A DNA stretch of 7,800 nucleotides from Prevotellaceae bacterium (GTDB taxonomy: Bacteria > Bacteroidota > Bacteroidia > Bacteroidales > UBA932), in NCBI GenBank assembly GCA_031258915.1, contig JAIRMD010000138.1:1-7800 (forward strand), written 5' to 3'. Under the pieces are notes generated by a model, which saw nothing but the letters and a program-made list of their open reading frames with translations, was not told the DNA's origin and did no database searches. Position numbers and translations under genes: made by a program. Position 1 is the stretch's first letter, and each line of letters begins with the position of its first letter. Below are positions 1 to 5,519 of the stretch, piece by piece.

Positions 1-696
1 CTCAAATTGCGGCTTTGCAAGCGACGTAAACATCAGCATGGCCGACGGGTCTACCTCAACTGCCTCGTTGGGCGTTTGCCATCGGTACCCTCCGCTTAAA
101 TAGAATGTGCGCTTTACCAGCAATGTTTTATCGCCGCTGTTAACCGTAAGCACGCGAGGCTGATTTAAATGCCGGCAGGCGAGGCTCGCGTAAAAATCGC
201 GCTCATTGTAGTATGCCCCCAGCCCCATATCGAACGCTGTGGAAGAAGATTCTTCCCGCTGCGGCACGGCAGGGTCGTCGCTGTAGGCGCTCCATTCGGA
301 CGGTGAAGCCAGCTTGTAGGACACCCCGCCCAGCGAGATTCCCAAACCCAACGCAGCATCGCTGCTAAGCTTGTGCCGATAGGCATAGCCTACGTTAAAG
401 CTCATGTTGTCAAAGTTCCCTATTTTATCACCCGTTATGGTAACAGCTGCTCCGTGCTTGGCGTCAAGCAATGCAAATGGCATGCTTACACCCAGCGACC
501 ACACCGAAGGTGCCCCTTTAAAGCCCATATATTGAGAACGCTGTATAAGCGTTGCATCAACCATCTCACCGCTACCTGCGCACGCTGGATTTAAAAGAAC
601 CGGGCTAAGCATGTGTTGAGTTACCTGAGGGTCGTGCTGCGCGCGTAGCGCCGTAGCGCCTACCACCAAAACAGCTGCGCAGGCTATTTTTTTCAT
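1..696 (-). CDS. porP: PorP/SprF-family type IX secretion outer-membrane protein, 3' end cut by window edge
   Basis: The frame is open from the ATG at 696 down to base 1, giving 232 residues with no stop, so the C-terminus lies outside the window. Residues 1-20 (MKKIACAAVLVVGATALRAQ) form a typical signal peptide. The mature start, HDPQVTQHMLSPVLLNPACA, matches the 'DPQ-Q-M--P---NPA-AG' opening of the PorP/SprF family, and residues 52-64 (QRSQYMGFKGAPS) match its R-Q--GF-GAP motif. The rest alternates polar and hydrophobic residues with many Gly and aromatic residues, as in an outer-membrane beta-barrel; family members are usually about 300-340 residues. PorP/SprF proteins are outer-membrane partners of the T9SS, and some anchor effectors carrying type B C-terminal domains. 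Many Bacteroidota carry several paralogues, so core PorP versus an accessory PorP-like protein cannot be settled here. The frame stays open upstream to 957, but the signal peptide fixes 696 as the likely start. Confidence 0.88.
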   Translation of the reverse strand, partial: MKKIACAAVLVVGATALRAQHDPQVTQHMLSPVLLNPACAGSGEMVDATLIQRSQYMGFKGAPSVWSLGVSMPFALLDAKHGAAVTITGDKIGNFDNMSFNVGYAYRHKLSSDAALGLGISLGGVSYKLASPSEWSAYSDDPAVPQREESSSTAFDMGLGAYYNERDFYASLACRHLNQPRVLTVNSGDKTLLVKRTFYLSGGYRWQTPNEAVEVDPSAMLMFTSLAKPQFE

Positions 697-805
697 GCGA
701 AGATAGCTTGCTTTTAAAGGTAGCCGCATGGAACCCCGCTTGTCGTCATCAGTACTCATTTTTTGGCGAGCGCACAACTTCATTTTCATGTACCATACTT
801 CCCCC

Positions 806-825
806 TCTGCTCTGCTCTGCTCTGC
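806..825. repeat. Pentanucleotide tandem repeat, TCTGC x4
   Basis: Four perfect copies of TCTGC (GCAGA on the minus strand) lie 110 bp upstream of the porP ATG. A five-base unit changes frame or spacing when copies are gained or lost. Here the repeat sits upstream of the likely start, inside the presumed untranslated leader, so any effect would be on leader length or structure. Four copies is short, and the tract may be inert. Confidence 0.7.
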
Positions 826-877
826 TCGCAAAGCAGCCCCGCTTTCCTCAAATCCAATTACTAAAAATTGGCGGCTG

Positions 878-908
878 TAAAAGTACATAAAGTTTTGTGA
901 ACGTCAAC
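878..908 (-). promoter_or_regulatory. Possible Bacteroidota-type promoter for porP
   Basis: On the minus strand a TTG (plus-strand 906-908) is followed after 20 bp by TACTTTTA (plus-strand 885-878), which matches seven of eight positions of the TAnnTTTG -7 element. The spacing fits the phylum's consensus (TTG, about 19-21 bp, TAnnTTTG). It would give a leader of roughly 170-180 nt before the porP ATG at 696. The last base of the -7 box is a mismatch, so this is a candidate only. Confidence 0.4.
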
Positions 909-916
909 TGTTGACA
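904..916. promoter_or_regulatory. Perfect 13-bp palindrome, possible operator
   Basis: GTCAACTGTTGAC is a perfect inverted repeat with 6-bp arms around one central base. It covers the TTG used as the -33 element of the candidate porP promoter, where a dimeric repressor or activator could bind. No known regulator site is recognised, and chance occurrence in an AT-rich gap cannot be excluded. Confidence 0.4.
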
Positions 917-996
917 ATTCTGTTTTTTGAGGAATATAAAACTCCCCACATCTAATTTAAATTTATTTAGTAAATATGGGATATGATACAGCTTTT

Positions 997-2139
997 TTAG
1001 CACGTAAATTTCTTGTAAAACCATAGCCAGCGGTCAGGAACTTCTAAGCGCAAAGCCTTTTCGTAGTCGCTCCGCTCGCATGGGATGATGCGCTTTTCGG
1101 GCGATCCATCTGCAGGAATGGCCATCCACCAGCGGCCGGTTGCTTTGCTTTGGTAAAAAACGAGCTGCTGATCTTTACCTCCCAGCTCGACTTGCAGCTT
1201 GCGGCAGGTCTTGGAAACAGCAGGGTCGTCGCCTGTGCGGCAGGCGAATCCGTCGGCGATATGCCAAATAAGCTGCGCCGCCAGCTTTGCCGTTTGGCGC
1301 TGGCTGTCGCCAGCTAAGCTAAAGCCGCCAAGGTAGCACGCTTTAAGCTTTTCGGAGAAGCTTGCAAAGCGCACCAGCTGGCACATCTCCTCGGCGTACA
1401 GGCCGTTGGGCGATGGGTTGGTGGCGGCGGGCGCATCGCAGCACCGCACAGCGTTGACGCCGGCGCACAGCAGATCGGCGTCGCGCAGCAGCGGCTCGGC
1501 GCGCGCTATTCCTTCGCGCACGGCGCCCAGGCGCATAAGCTCGCAGTAGCGGTCGCTGAGGGCTTGCACGTCGGCGGGCGACGTGAGGTAGCTCTGGTAG
1601 GCCAGCACGTTGAGCGTTTCCAGCTCGCGGCCGTAGTCTGCCATAAAGTGCGCCAGTACGTTATCGTCGGTGAGCGGCTCCTGCGCGGCGCCTAAGCAGG
1701 CGCTGGGGAGGATAAAGGTGGCCGCAACGCTTTTTTGGTACGCTTTTACGGCATCGTACACGCAGCTTGCGCTCCACGTATTTTCGCCAAAAACAACAGG
1801 AAAAATGCCCTCGGAGAGCAGCTTGTGCAGGGCGTAGGCGAGCCTTTCGCCCGGCGCACCGCCACCGCTCACCGCCACCTCAACATCGCCAAGGTCGATG
1901 GCCGGCAGGGGCTTGCCGTGGGCAAACAGGGCGTAAAATTCTTCGCGCAGCGCAACAAAGCTGTTGGGCGCTCCGTACTTGCGCAACCCCACAAGCGCCA
2001 CCTTAAAATCGCCCAGCCAAGCCCAGTCAAAGCCTTTGACACCGTACTTCATCCGGCTGCCCCAGCGCTCGCGCGGTCTGGCTGCTCCGGAAGCCTGCAA
2101 GTGCTCGGCTACGGGAATAAAAATATCGCTGTACTCCAT
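997..2139 (-). CDS. Arginase-fold (formiminoglutamase-like) protein lacking the metal ligands; probable pseudoenzyme
   Basis: This 380-residue protein has the layout of the arginase/agmatinase/formiminoglutamase superfamily as seen in Bacteroidota. The conserved C-terminal part is recognisable: residues 219-236 carry RDADLL-(x)-DAP, followed by PSPNGLYAEEMCQLVRF at 242-258 and QTAKLAAQLIWHIADG at 282-297. It then has a C-terminal extension with GRWWMAIP (335-342) and a closing PDRWLWFYKK. The Mn-binding motifs of true arginases are gone: GGDHS is replaced by FGENTWSA (117-124), DAHxD by PSACLG (145-150) and SxDxDxxDP by CAGVNAVRCCDAP (225-237). It has twelve cysteines, three of them (C225, C233, C234) in the last motif and C148 in the second. 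The ATG at 2139 lies 25 bp after the sufC stop, so it is probably co-transcribed with sufBC. Function is unknown; hydrolysis of arginine or formiminoglutamate is unlikely. A structural or regulatory role, or binding a different cofactor, is inference. Confidence 0.8.
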   Translation of the reverse strand: MEYSDIFIPVAEHLQASGAARPRERWGSRMKYGVKGFDWAWLGDFKVALVGLRKYGAPNSFVALREEFYALFAHGKPLPAIDLGDVEVAVSGGGAPGERLAYALHKLLSEGIFPVVFGENTWSASCVYDAVKAYQKSVAATFILPSACLGAAQEPLTDDNVLAHFMADYGRELETLNVLAYQSYLTSPADVQALSDRYCELMRLGAVREGIARAEPLLRDADLLCAGVNAVRCCDAPAATNPSPNGLYAEEMCQLVRFASFSEKLKACYLGGFSLAGDSQRQTAKLAAQLIWHIADGFACRTGDDPAVSKTCRKLQVELGGKDQQLVFYQSKATGRWWMAIPADGSPEKRIIPCERSDYEKALRLEVPDRWLWFYKKFTC

Positions 2140-2164
2140 AAAAATGGTTGTTTTTTCAATTTTG

Positions 2165-2935
2165 TTACTTTAGCCAGTCGTAGCCTTTTTCTTCCAGCTT
2201 CAGCGCCAGCTCTTTGCCACCTGTTTTTACTATTTTGCCCTGGTAAAGCACGTGCACAAAGTCGGGCACAACGTAGCCCAGCAGCCGCTGGTAGTGGGTG
2301 ATGAGGAGCGCAGCGCTATCCTTGCTTTTGAGGGCGTTGATGCCGTTTGCCACTATGCGCAGCGCGTCTATGTCGAGGCCGCTGTCGGGTTCGTCTAAGA
2401 TGGCGAGCGCTGGCTCGAGCATGGCCATTTGGAAAATTTCGTTTCGCTTTTTTTCGCCGCCCGAAAAGCCCATGTTTACGCCGCGCGAGGCAAAGGCGCT
2501 GTCCATCTCCACCAGCGCCATTTTTTGGCGCATGAGCTGCAAAAACTCCGATGGCGACAGCTGCGGCAGCTCCTGATGCTTGCGCCTTTCGGACAAGGCT
2601 GCTTTCATGAAGCTGGCGTTGCTCACCCCGGCAATCTCTACCGGATGCTGAAAGCTGAGGAAAAGGCCCTCGCGGGCGCGGGCTTCGGGAGGCATGTCGA
2701 GCAAATTTTTTCCGGCAAACGTTGCCGAGCCTTGCGTAACCTCGTAGCCGGGCTTGCCCGCCAGCACAGCCGCCAGCGTGCTCTTGCCCGATCCGTTAGG
2801 CCCCATGATAGCGTGAACGTTGCCGGCGCTCACCGTGAGGTCTATGCCCTTGAGAATCTCCCTGCCATCAACGGCGGCATGAAGGTTTACTACCTGTAAA
2901 AGCATGTTATTTTCAACTTCAAGTTTTTTCTTCAT
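2165..2935 (-). CDS. sufC: SufC, Fe-S cluster assembly ATPase
   Basis: This 256-residue ABC-type ATPase powers the cytosolic SUF scaffold that builds iron-sulfur clusters. All the expected motifs are present: Walker A GPNGSGKST (45-53), Q-loop Q96 in LSFQHP, the SufC-type signature FSGGEKKRNEI (157-167), Walker B LAILDEPDSGLD (177-188) and the H-loop histidine in ITHYQ (H214). The SufC-specific hallmarks PDSGLD and FQHP separate it from transport ATPases, and no membrane segment is present. The ATG at 2935 overlaps the sufB stop in an ATGA, which points to translational coupling. A second ATG at 2905 (residue 11) aligns better with the usual SufC N-terminus and is a realistic alternative start. 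SufD, the usual partner of SufB in the SufBC2D complex, is not encoded next to it. Confidence 0.96.
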   Translation of the reverse strand: MKKKLEVENNMLLQVVNLHAAVDGREILKGIDLTVSAGNVHAIMGPNGSGKSTLAAVLAGKPGYEVTQGSATFAGKNLLDMPPEARAREGLFLSFQHPVEIAGVSNASFMKAALSERRKHQELPQLSPSEFLQLMRQKMALVEMDSAFASRGVNMGFSGGEKKRNEIFQMAMLEPALAILDEPDSGLDIDALRIVANGINALKSKDSAALLITHYQRLLGYVVPDFVHVLYQGKIVKTGGKELALKLEEKGYDWLK

Positions 2936-4374
2936 CCTACGCTTCCCTCCAAGCTCACCTGCAGCAGCTTTTGCGCTTCTACGGCGAACTCCATCGGCAG
3001 GCGGTTGAGCACCTCGCGGGCGTAGCCGTTCACTATCAGCCCCACGGCATCTTCGGTGGATATGCCGCGCTGGTTGCAGTAAAAGAGTTGGTCTTCGCCG
3101 ATTTTGGAGGTCGTGGCCTCATGCTCTACCATCGCCGATGGGCTGCCTGCCTCGATGCGGGGAAAGGTGTGCGCTCCGCACCTGTCGCCAATCAGCAGGC
3201 TGTCGCACTGCGAAAAGTTGCGTGCGCCGGCTGCATTTTTGCTCATCTTCACCATGCCGCGGTATGAGTTTTGGCTATGCCCCGCCGATATGCCCTTGCT
3301 CACGATGCGGCTGCCGGTATTTTTGCCTATATGAATCATTTTAGTGCCCGTATCGGCCTGCTGGTAGTTGCTGGTTACCGCCACCGAGTAAAACTCCGAC
3401 GACGAGCCGTCGCCCTGAAGAATGGTGCTGGGGTACTTCCACGTGATGGCCGAGCCGGTTTCGACCTGCGCCCACGAGAGCTTGGCGTTGCTGCCCTTGC
3501 AGATACCGCGCTTGGTAACAAAGTTGAAGATGCCGCCGCGCCCCTGCCTATCGCCCGGGTACCAGTTCTGCACGGTGGCGTACTTCACCTCCGCATTTTT
3601 CATCACCACAACCTCAACGACGGCGGCGTGCAGCTGGTTTTCGTCGCGCTGCGGGGCGGTGCACCCTTCGAGGTAGGAGACGTAGCTGCCCTCCTCCGCC
3701 ACGATGAGCGTGCGCTCGAACTGCCCCGTTCCCTTTGCGTTGATGCGAAAGTAGCTCGAGAGCTCCATCGGGCACCGCACGCCCGCCGGAATGTAGCAAA
3801 ACGAGCCATCGCTGAAGACAGCCGAGTTGAGCGCCGCAAAAAAGTTATCGCCCACCGGCACCACCGAAGCCAAATACTTCCGCACCAGCTCGGGGTGCTT
3901 CTGCACGGCCTCGCCAAAGGAGCAAAAAATAATGCCCTTTTCTGCCAGCGCTGCGCTAAACGTGGTCTTAACCGACACGCTGTCCATCACCGCGTCAACC
4001 GCTACGCCGGCGAGCATTTTTTGCTCCTCTATCGGGATGCCCAGCTTGCCGAACGTAGCCAGCAGCTCAGGGTCAACCTCGTCCATTGATTTTTTGACGA
4101 CGGCAGGCTTGGGCGCTGCGTAGTAAATGATGTCCTGATAGTCAACTTCGGGGATGCGCAGCTGCGCCCACGTGGGCATTTGCATGCCCAGCCAGCGGCG
4201 GTAGGCCTTGAGGCGAAAGCGGAGCAGCCATTCCGGCTCGCTCTTTTTAGCCGAAATGACCCGTATAACCTCTTCGCTCAGCCCCTTGGGAATTGCTTCG
4301 CTCTCGATATCGGAGGTGAAGCCATACTTGTAATCGCTTGAGGTAATATCTTTTATAATATCTTCGGGTGCCAT
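2932..4374 (-). CDS. sufB: SufB, Fe-S cluster assembly scaffold
   Basis: At 480 residues this is a full-length SufB, the scaffold on which the SUF machinery assembles iron-sulfur clusters. The C-terminal half is the beta-helix core, with signature stretches YLEGCTAPQRDENQLHAAVV (234-253), WAQVETGSAITWKYPS and RNFSQCDSLLIGDRCGAHTFP. Residues known to matter in E. coli SufB are present with a shift of about 15: C238 (C254), C390 (C405) and the EHE triad at 417-419 (E432, H433, E434). The end, LPMEFAVEAQKLLQVSLEGSVG, is the normal SufB C-terminus and argues against SufD, which lacks the QCDS and EHE sites. It opens the sufB-sufC operon, with a 4-bp overlap to sufC and a probable promoter just upstream. 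Nothing in it is broken. Confidence 0.97.
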   Translation of the reverse strand: MAPEDIIKDITSSDYKYGFTSDIESEAIPKGLSEEVIRVISAKKSEPEWLLRFRLKAYRRWLGMQMPTWAQLRIPEVDYQDIIYYAAPKPAVVKKSMDEVDPELLATFGKLGIPIEEQKMLAGVAVDAVMDSVSVKTTFSAALAEKGIIFCSFGEAVQKHPELVRKYLASVVPVGDNFFAALNSAVFSDGSFCYIPAGVRCPMELSSYFRINAKGTGQFERTLIVAEEGSYVSYLEGCTAPQRDENQLHAAVVEVVVMKNAEVKYATVQNWYPGDRQGRGGIFNFVTKRGICKGSNAKLSWAQVETGSAITWKYPSTILQGDGSSSEFYSVAVTSNYQQADTGTKMIHIGKNTGSRIVSKGISAGHSQNSYRGMVKMSKNAAGARNFSQCDSLLIGDRCGAHTFPRIEAGSPSAMVEHEATTSKIGEDQLFYCNQRGISTEDAVGLIVNGYAREVLNRLPMEFAVEAQKLLQVSLEGSVG

Positions 4375-4403
4375 TTGCCTGATCTCTTTCGGGTGCGAAG
4401 ATA

Positions 4404-4432
4404 CAAAAAATTACATTAACGCTACCGCCCAA
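4404..4432 (-). promoter_or_regulatory. Probable sufB promoter
   Basis: Minus-strand TTG (plus-strand 4430-4432) is followed after 18 bp by ATTTTTTG (4411-4404), with a TA two bases further out (TAATTTTTTG). The TTTG core and the spacing suit the Bacteroidota consensus, but the leading TA is displaced by two bases. Transcription would begin about 20-25 nt before the ATG at 4374, so the sufB leader would be short. The left arm of the inverted repeat at 4417-4430 falls between these two elements. Confidence 0.4.
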
Positions 4433-4467
4433 GCAGCGCTTAGAGCTCTGTCGGGGCGGTAGCGTTA
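4417..4467. repeat. Perfect 14-bp inverted repeat, 23-bp spacer
   Basis: TAACGCTACCGCCC at 4417-4430 is matched exactly by its reverse complement at 4454-4467. The spacer contains two further small palindromes, AGCGCT (4435-4440) and AGAGCTCT (4442-4449). Both likely transcription starts lie outside the repeat, reading away from it, so it should act as DNA (paired protein-binding sites or a cruciform) and not as an RNA hairpin or terminator. The left arm overlaps the probable sufB promoter. The identity of any binding protein is unknown. Confidence 0.85.
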
Positions 4468-4491
4468 CATCCCACTTGGGCTACTTTCCGG

Positions 4492-4521
4492 TTGGAATTT
4501 GCAAAAAATTTCATACTTTTG
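4492..4521 (+). promoter_or_regulatory. Consensus Bacteroidota promoter for the helix-hairpin-helix gene
   Basis: TTG at 4492-4494, exactly 19 bp of spacer, then TACTTTTG at 4514-4521 match the phylum's -33/-7 consensus (TTG, 19 bp, TAnnTTTG) at every defined position. Transcription should start near 4527-4530, leaving a leader of about 25-30 nt before the ATG at 4556. This fixes the start of that gene. Confidence 0.85.
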
Positions 4522-4555
4522 TGAGCAATATGTGCTTAAATCTCACCTGAATCTT

Positions 4556-5488
4556 ATGAACCGTTTTCTGAAAGATTGGATGACCTTTTCTAAAGGCGAG
4601 CGCAGGGGTATTCTGGCGCTGGGTGCGCTGCTGCTTTTGCTGCTGCTTGCGCCGCTTTTTTGCAGGGTTTTCCTCCGGCCCAAGCTTTCCGACGGCGACC
4701 TTGCCCAGCTTCGCCTGTACGCATCCCGGCTGGGCACCGCCGCCCAGCCGCAATTTGACCAGCTGGCAGAAAGCGCCGTAGAAAAGCCACCCCAGCCGCG
4801 AGGAGGACAAGCATTCCGGTTCGACCCCAACGCCATCTCAGCCGACTCGCTGGCGCTGCTGGGCTTTTCTCCCAAGCAGGCTGCGGCTATTGTCCGCTAC
4901 CGCGAGCGAGGCGGGCGCTTCCGCACGGCAGCCGACTTCCTGAAGCTGGGCGTTATTACCGACAGGCAAAGGGAGCGGCTGCAGGCTTACGTTGATGTTG
5001 CTCCGCTACCGTCAAGGGATTTTCCTCGAAAAGATTCCGCGTTGCGCTTCGGGGCGGCGAGAGCTGCCGTCGCGGAGGCATCCCAACCGGTGGAGCTCAA
5101 CACTGCCGATACCGCGCTGCTGCGCACGCTGCCGGGCATTGGCGCACACTTTGCCCAAAAAATAGTGGAGTACCGCGAGCAGCTGGGCGGCTACACCTCG
5201 GCAGAGCAGCTGCTCGAAATCAAAAATTTTGGGCATGAGCGCATGCAGCGCCTCGCCAACCGCGTAACCGTTGATGCGTCGCTGGTGCAGAGGTTTGCGC
5301 TGAGCGAAGAGAACCTTGCGCTGATGCGCCGCCACCCCTACCTTGGGGCGTACACCGCCCGCGGCATTGCGCAGTACGCCAAGCGCAAGGGCAGCGCTGC
5401 CACCCTCGACGAGCTGCTGAAAAATAACCTGATAACCTCTCTGCAAGCCGAAAGGCTGAGGGTGTACGTTGGGGTTGCCGAAAACTGA
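4556..5488 (+). CDS. Membrane-anchored ComEA-like helix-hairpin-helix protein
   Basis: The protein has 310 residues from the ATG at 4556. A basic N-terminus (R3, K6, K13, R16, R17) precedes one hydrophobic segment at about 19-40, so the bulk should face the periplasm (positive-inside rule). A linker follows, then three helix-hairpin-helix-like modules: about 89-146 (ISADSLALLGFSPKQAAAIV...RFRTAADFLK), 178-239 (VELNTADTALLRTLPGIGAHFAQKIVEYR...YTSAEQLLEIKNFG) and 253-306 (ALMRRHPYLGAYTARGIAQYAKRKG...). The middle one is the best ComEA-type copy, with VELNTAD and LPGIG. In ComEA such modules bind DNA during uptake; in Bacteroidota this family is widespread and mostly uncharacterised, so DNA binding is likely but a role in transformation is inference. 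It is transcribed alone, divergent from sufB and convergent with argE. Confidence 0.85.
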   Translation: MNRFLKDWMTFSKGERRGILALGALLLLLLLAPLFCRVFLRPKLSDGDLAQLRLYASRLGTAAQPQFDQLAESAVEKPPQPRGGQAFRFDPNAISADSLALLGFSPKQAAAIVRYRERGGRFRTAADFLKLGVITDRQRERLQAYVDVAPLPSRDFPRKDSALRFGAARAAVAEASQPVELNTADTALLRTLPGIGAHFAQKIVEYREQLGGYTSAEQLLEIKNFGHERMQRLANRVTVDASLVQRFALSEENLALMRRHPYLGAYTARGIAQYAKRKGSAATLDELLKNNLITSLQAERLRVYVGVAEN

Positions 5489-5511
5489 GGATGGCAGTGC
5501 GATTTTTTTTT
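5484..5511 (+). terminator. Weak candidate terminator after the helix-hairpin-helix gene
   Basis: A 4-bp stem (ACTG 5484-5487 with CAGT 5495-5498, overlapping the stop codon) is followed by a run of nine T at 5503-5511 in the 31-bp gap between the convergent genes. The stem is short and the spacing to the T-run loose, so only the T-run speaks clearly for termination. Confidence 0.25.
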
Positions 5512-5519
5512 CTTTGCCA

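Larger units (their letters stand above)
697..996. other. 300-bp intergenic region between the arginase-like gene and porP
   Basis: No convincing gene is seen on either strand. The stretch next to the arginase-like stop (about 935-1000) is strongly AT-rich, and the rest carries a 13-bp palindrome, a possible minus-strand promoter and a four-copy pentanucleotide repeat, each listed separately. No clear hairpin with a T-run follows the arginase-like gene on the minus strand. The size of the gap and its contents suggest that porP has its own promoter instead of depending only on read-through from the suf operon. Confidence 0.6.
4375..4555. other. Divergent intergenic region between sufB and the helix-hairpin-helix gene
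   Basis: This 181-bp stretch carries promoters pointing both ways (sufB to the left, the helix-hairpin-helix gene to the right) with a perfect 14-bp inverted repeat between and partly under them. No coding sequence is convincing. The TTG codon at 4499 extends the downstream frame but lies upstream of that gene's -7 box, so it should not be transcribed. Confidence 0.7.

Noticed and set aside
697..957. N-terminal extension of porP (frame open from 957, ATGs at 888, 789, 783, 759 and 729)
   Set aside because: The ATG at 696 begins a clean signal peptide; the extension would put charged, low-similarity sequence in front of it.
953..970. AT-rich imperfect palindrome after the arginase-like gene
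   Set aside because: Two mismatches, only A/T inside, and no T-run after it; it could arise easily in AT-rich sequence.
3271..4089. Plus-strand open frame (272 codons) opposite sufB
   Set aside because: Same cause: low-complexity Arg/His/Leu-rich translation opposite an unmistakable SufB.
4410..4475. Integron attC site
   Set aside because: The arms are perfectly paired without the unpaired bases of attC, the outer ends do not fit RYYYAAC/GTTRRRY, and there is no cassette or integrase nearby.
4499..4555. TTG start extending the helix-hairpin-helix protein by 19 residues
   Set aside because: It lies upstream of the -7 box at 4514-4521, so it would not be in the transcript; the ATG at 4556 is followed by a normal basic-hydrophobic N-terminus.
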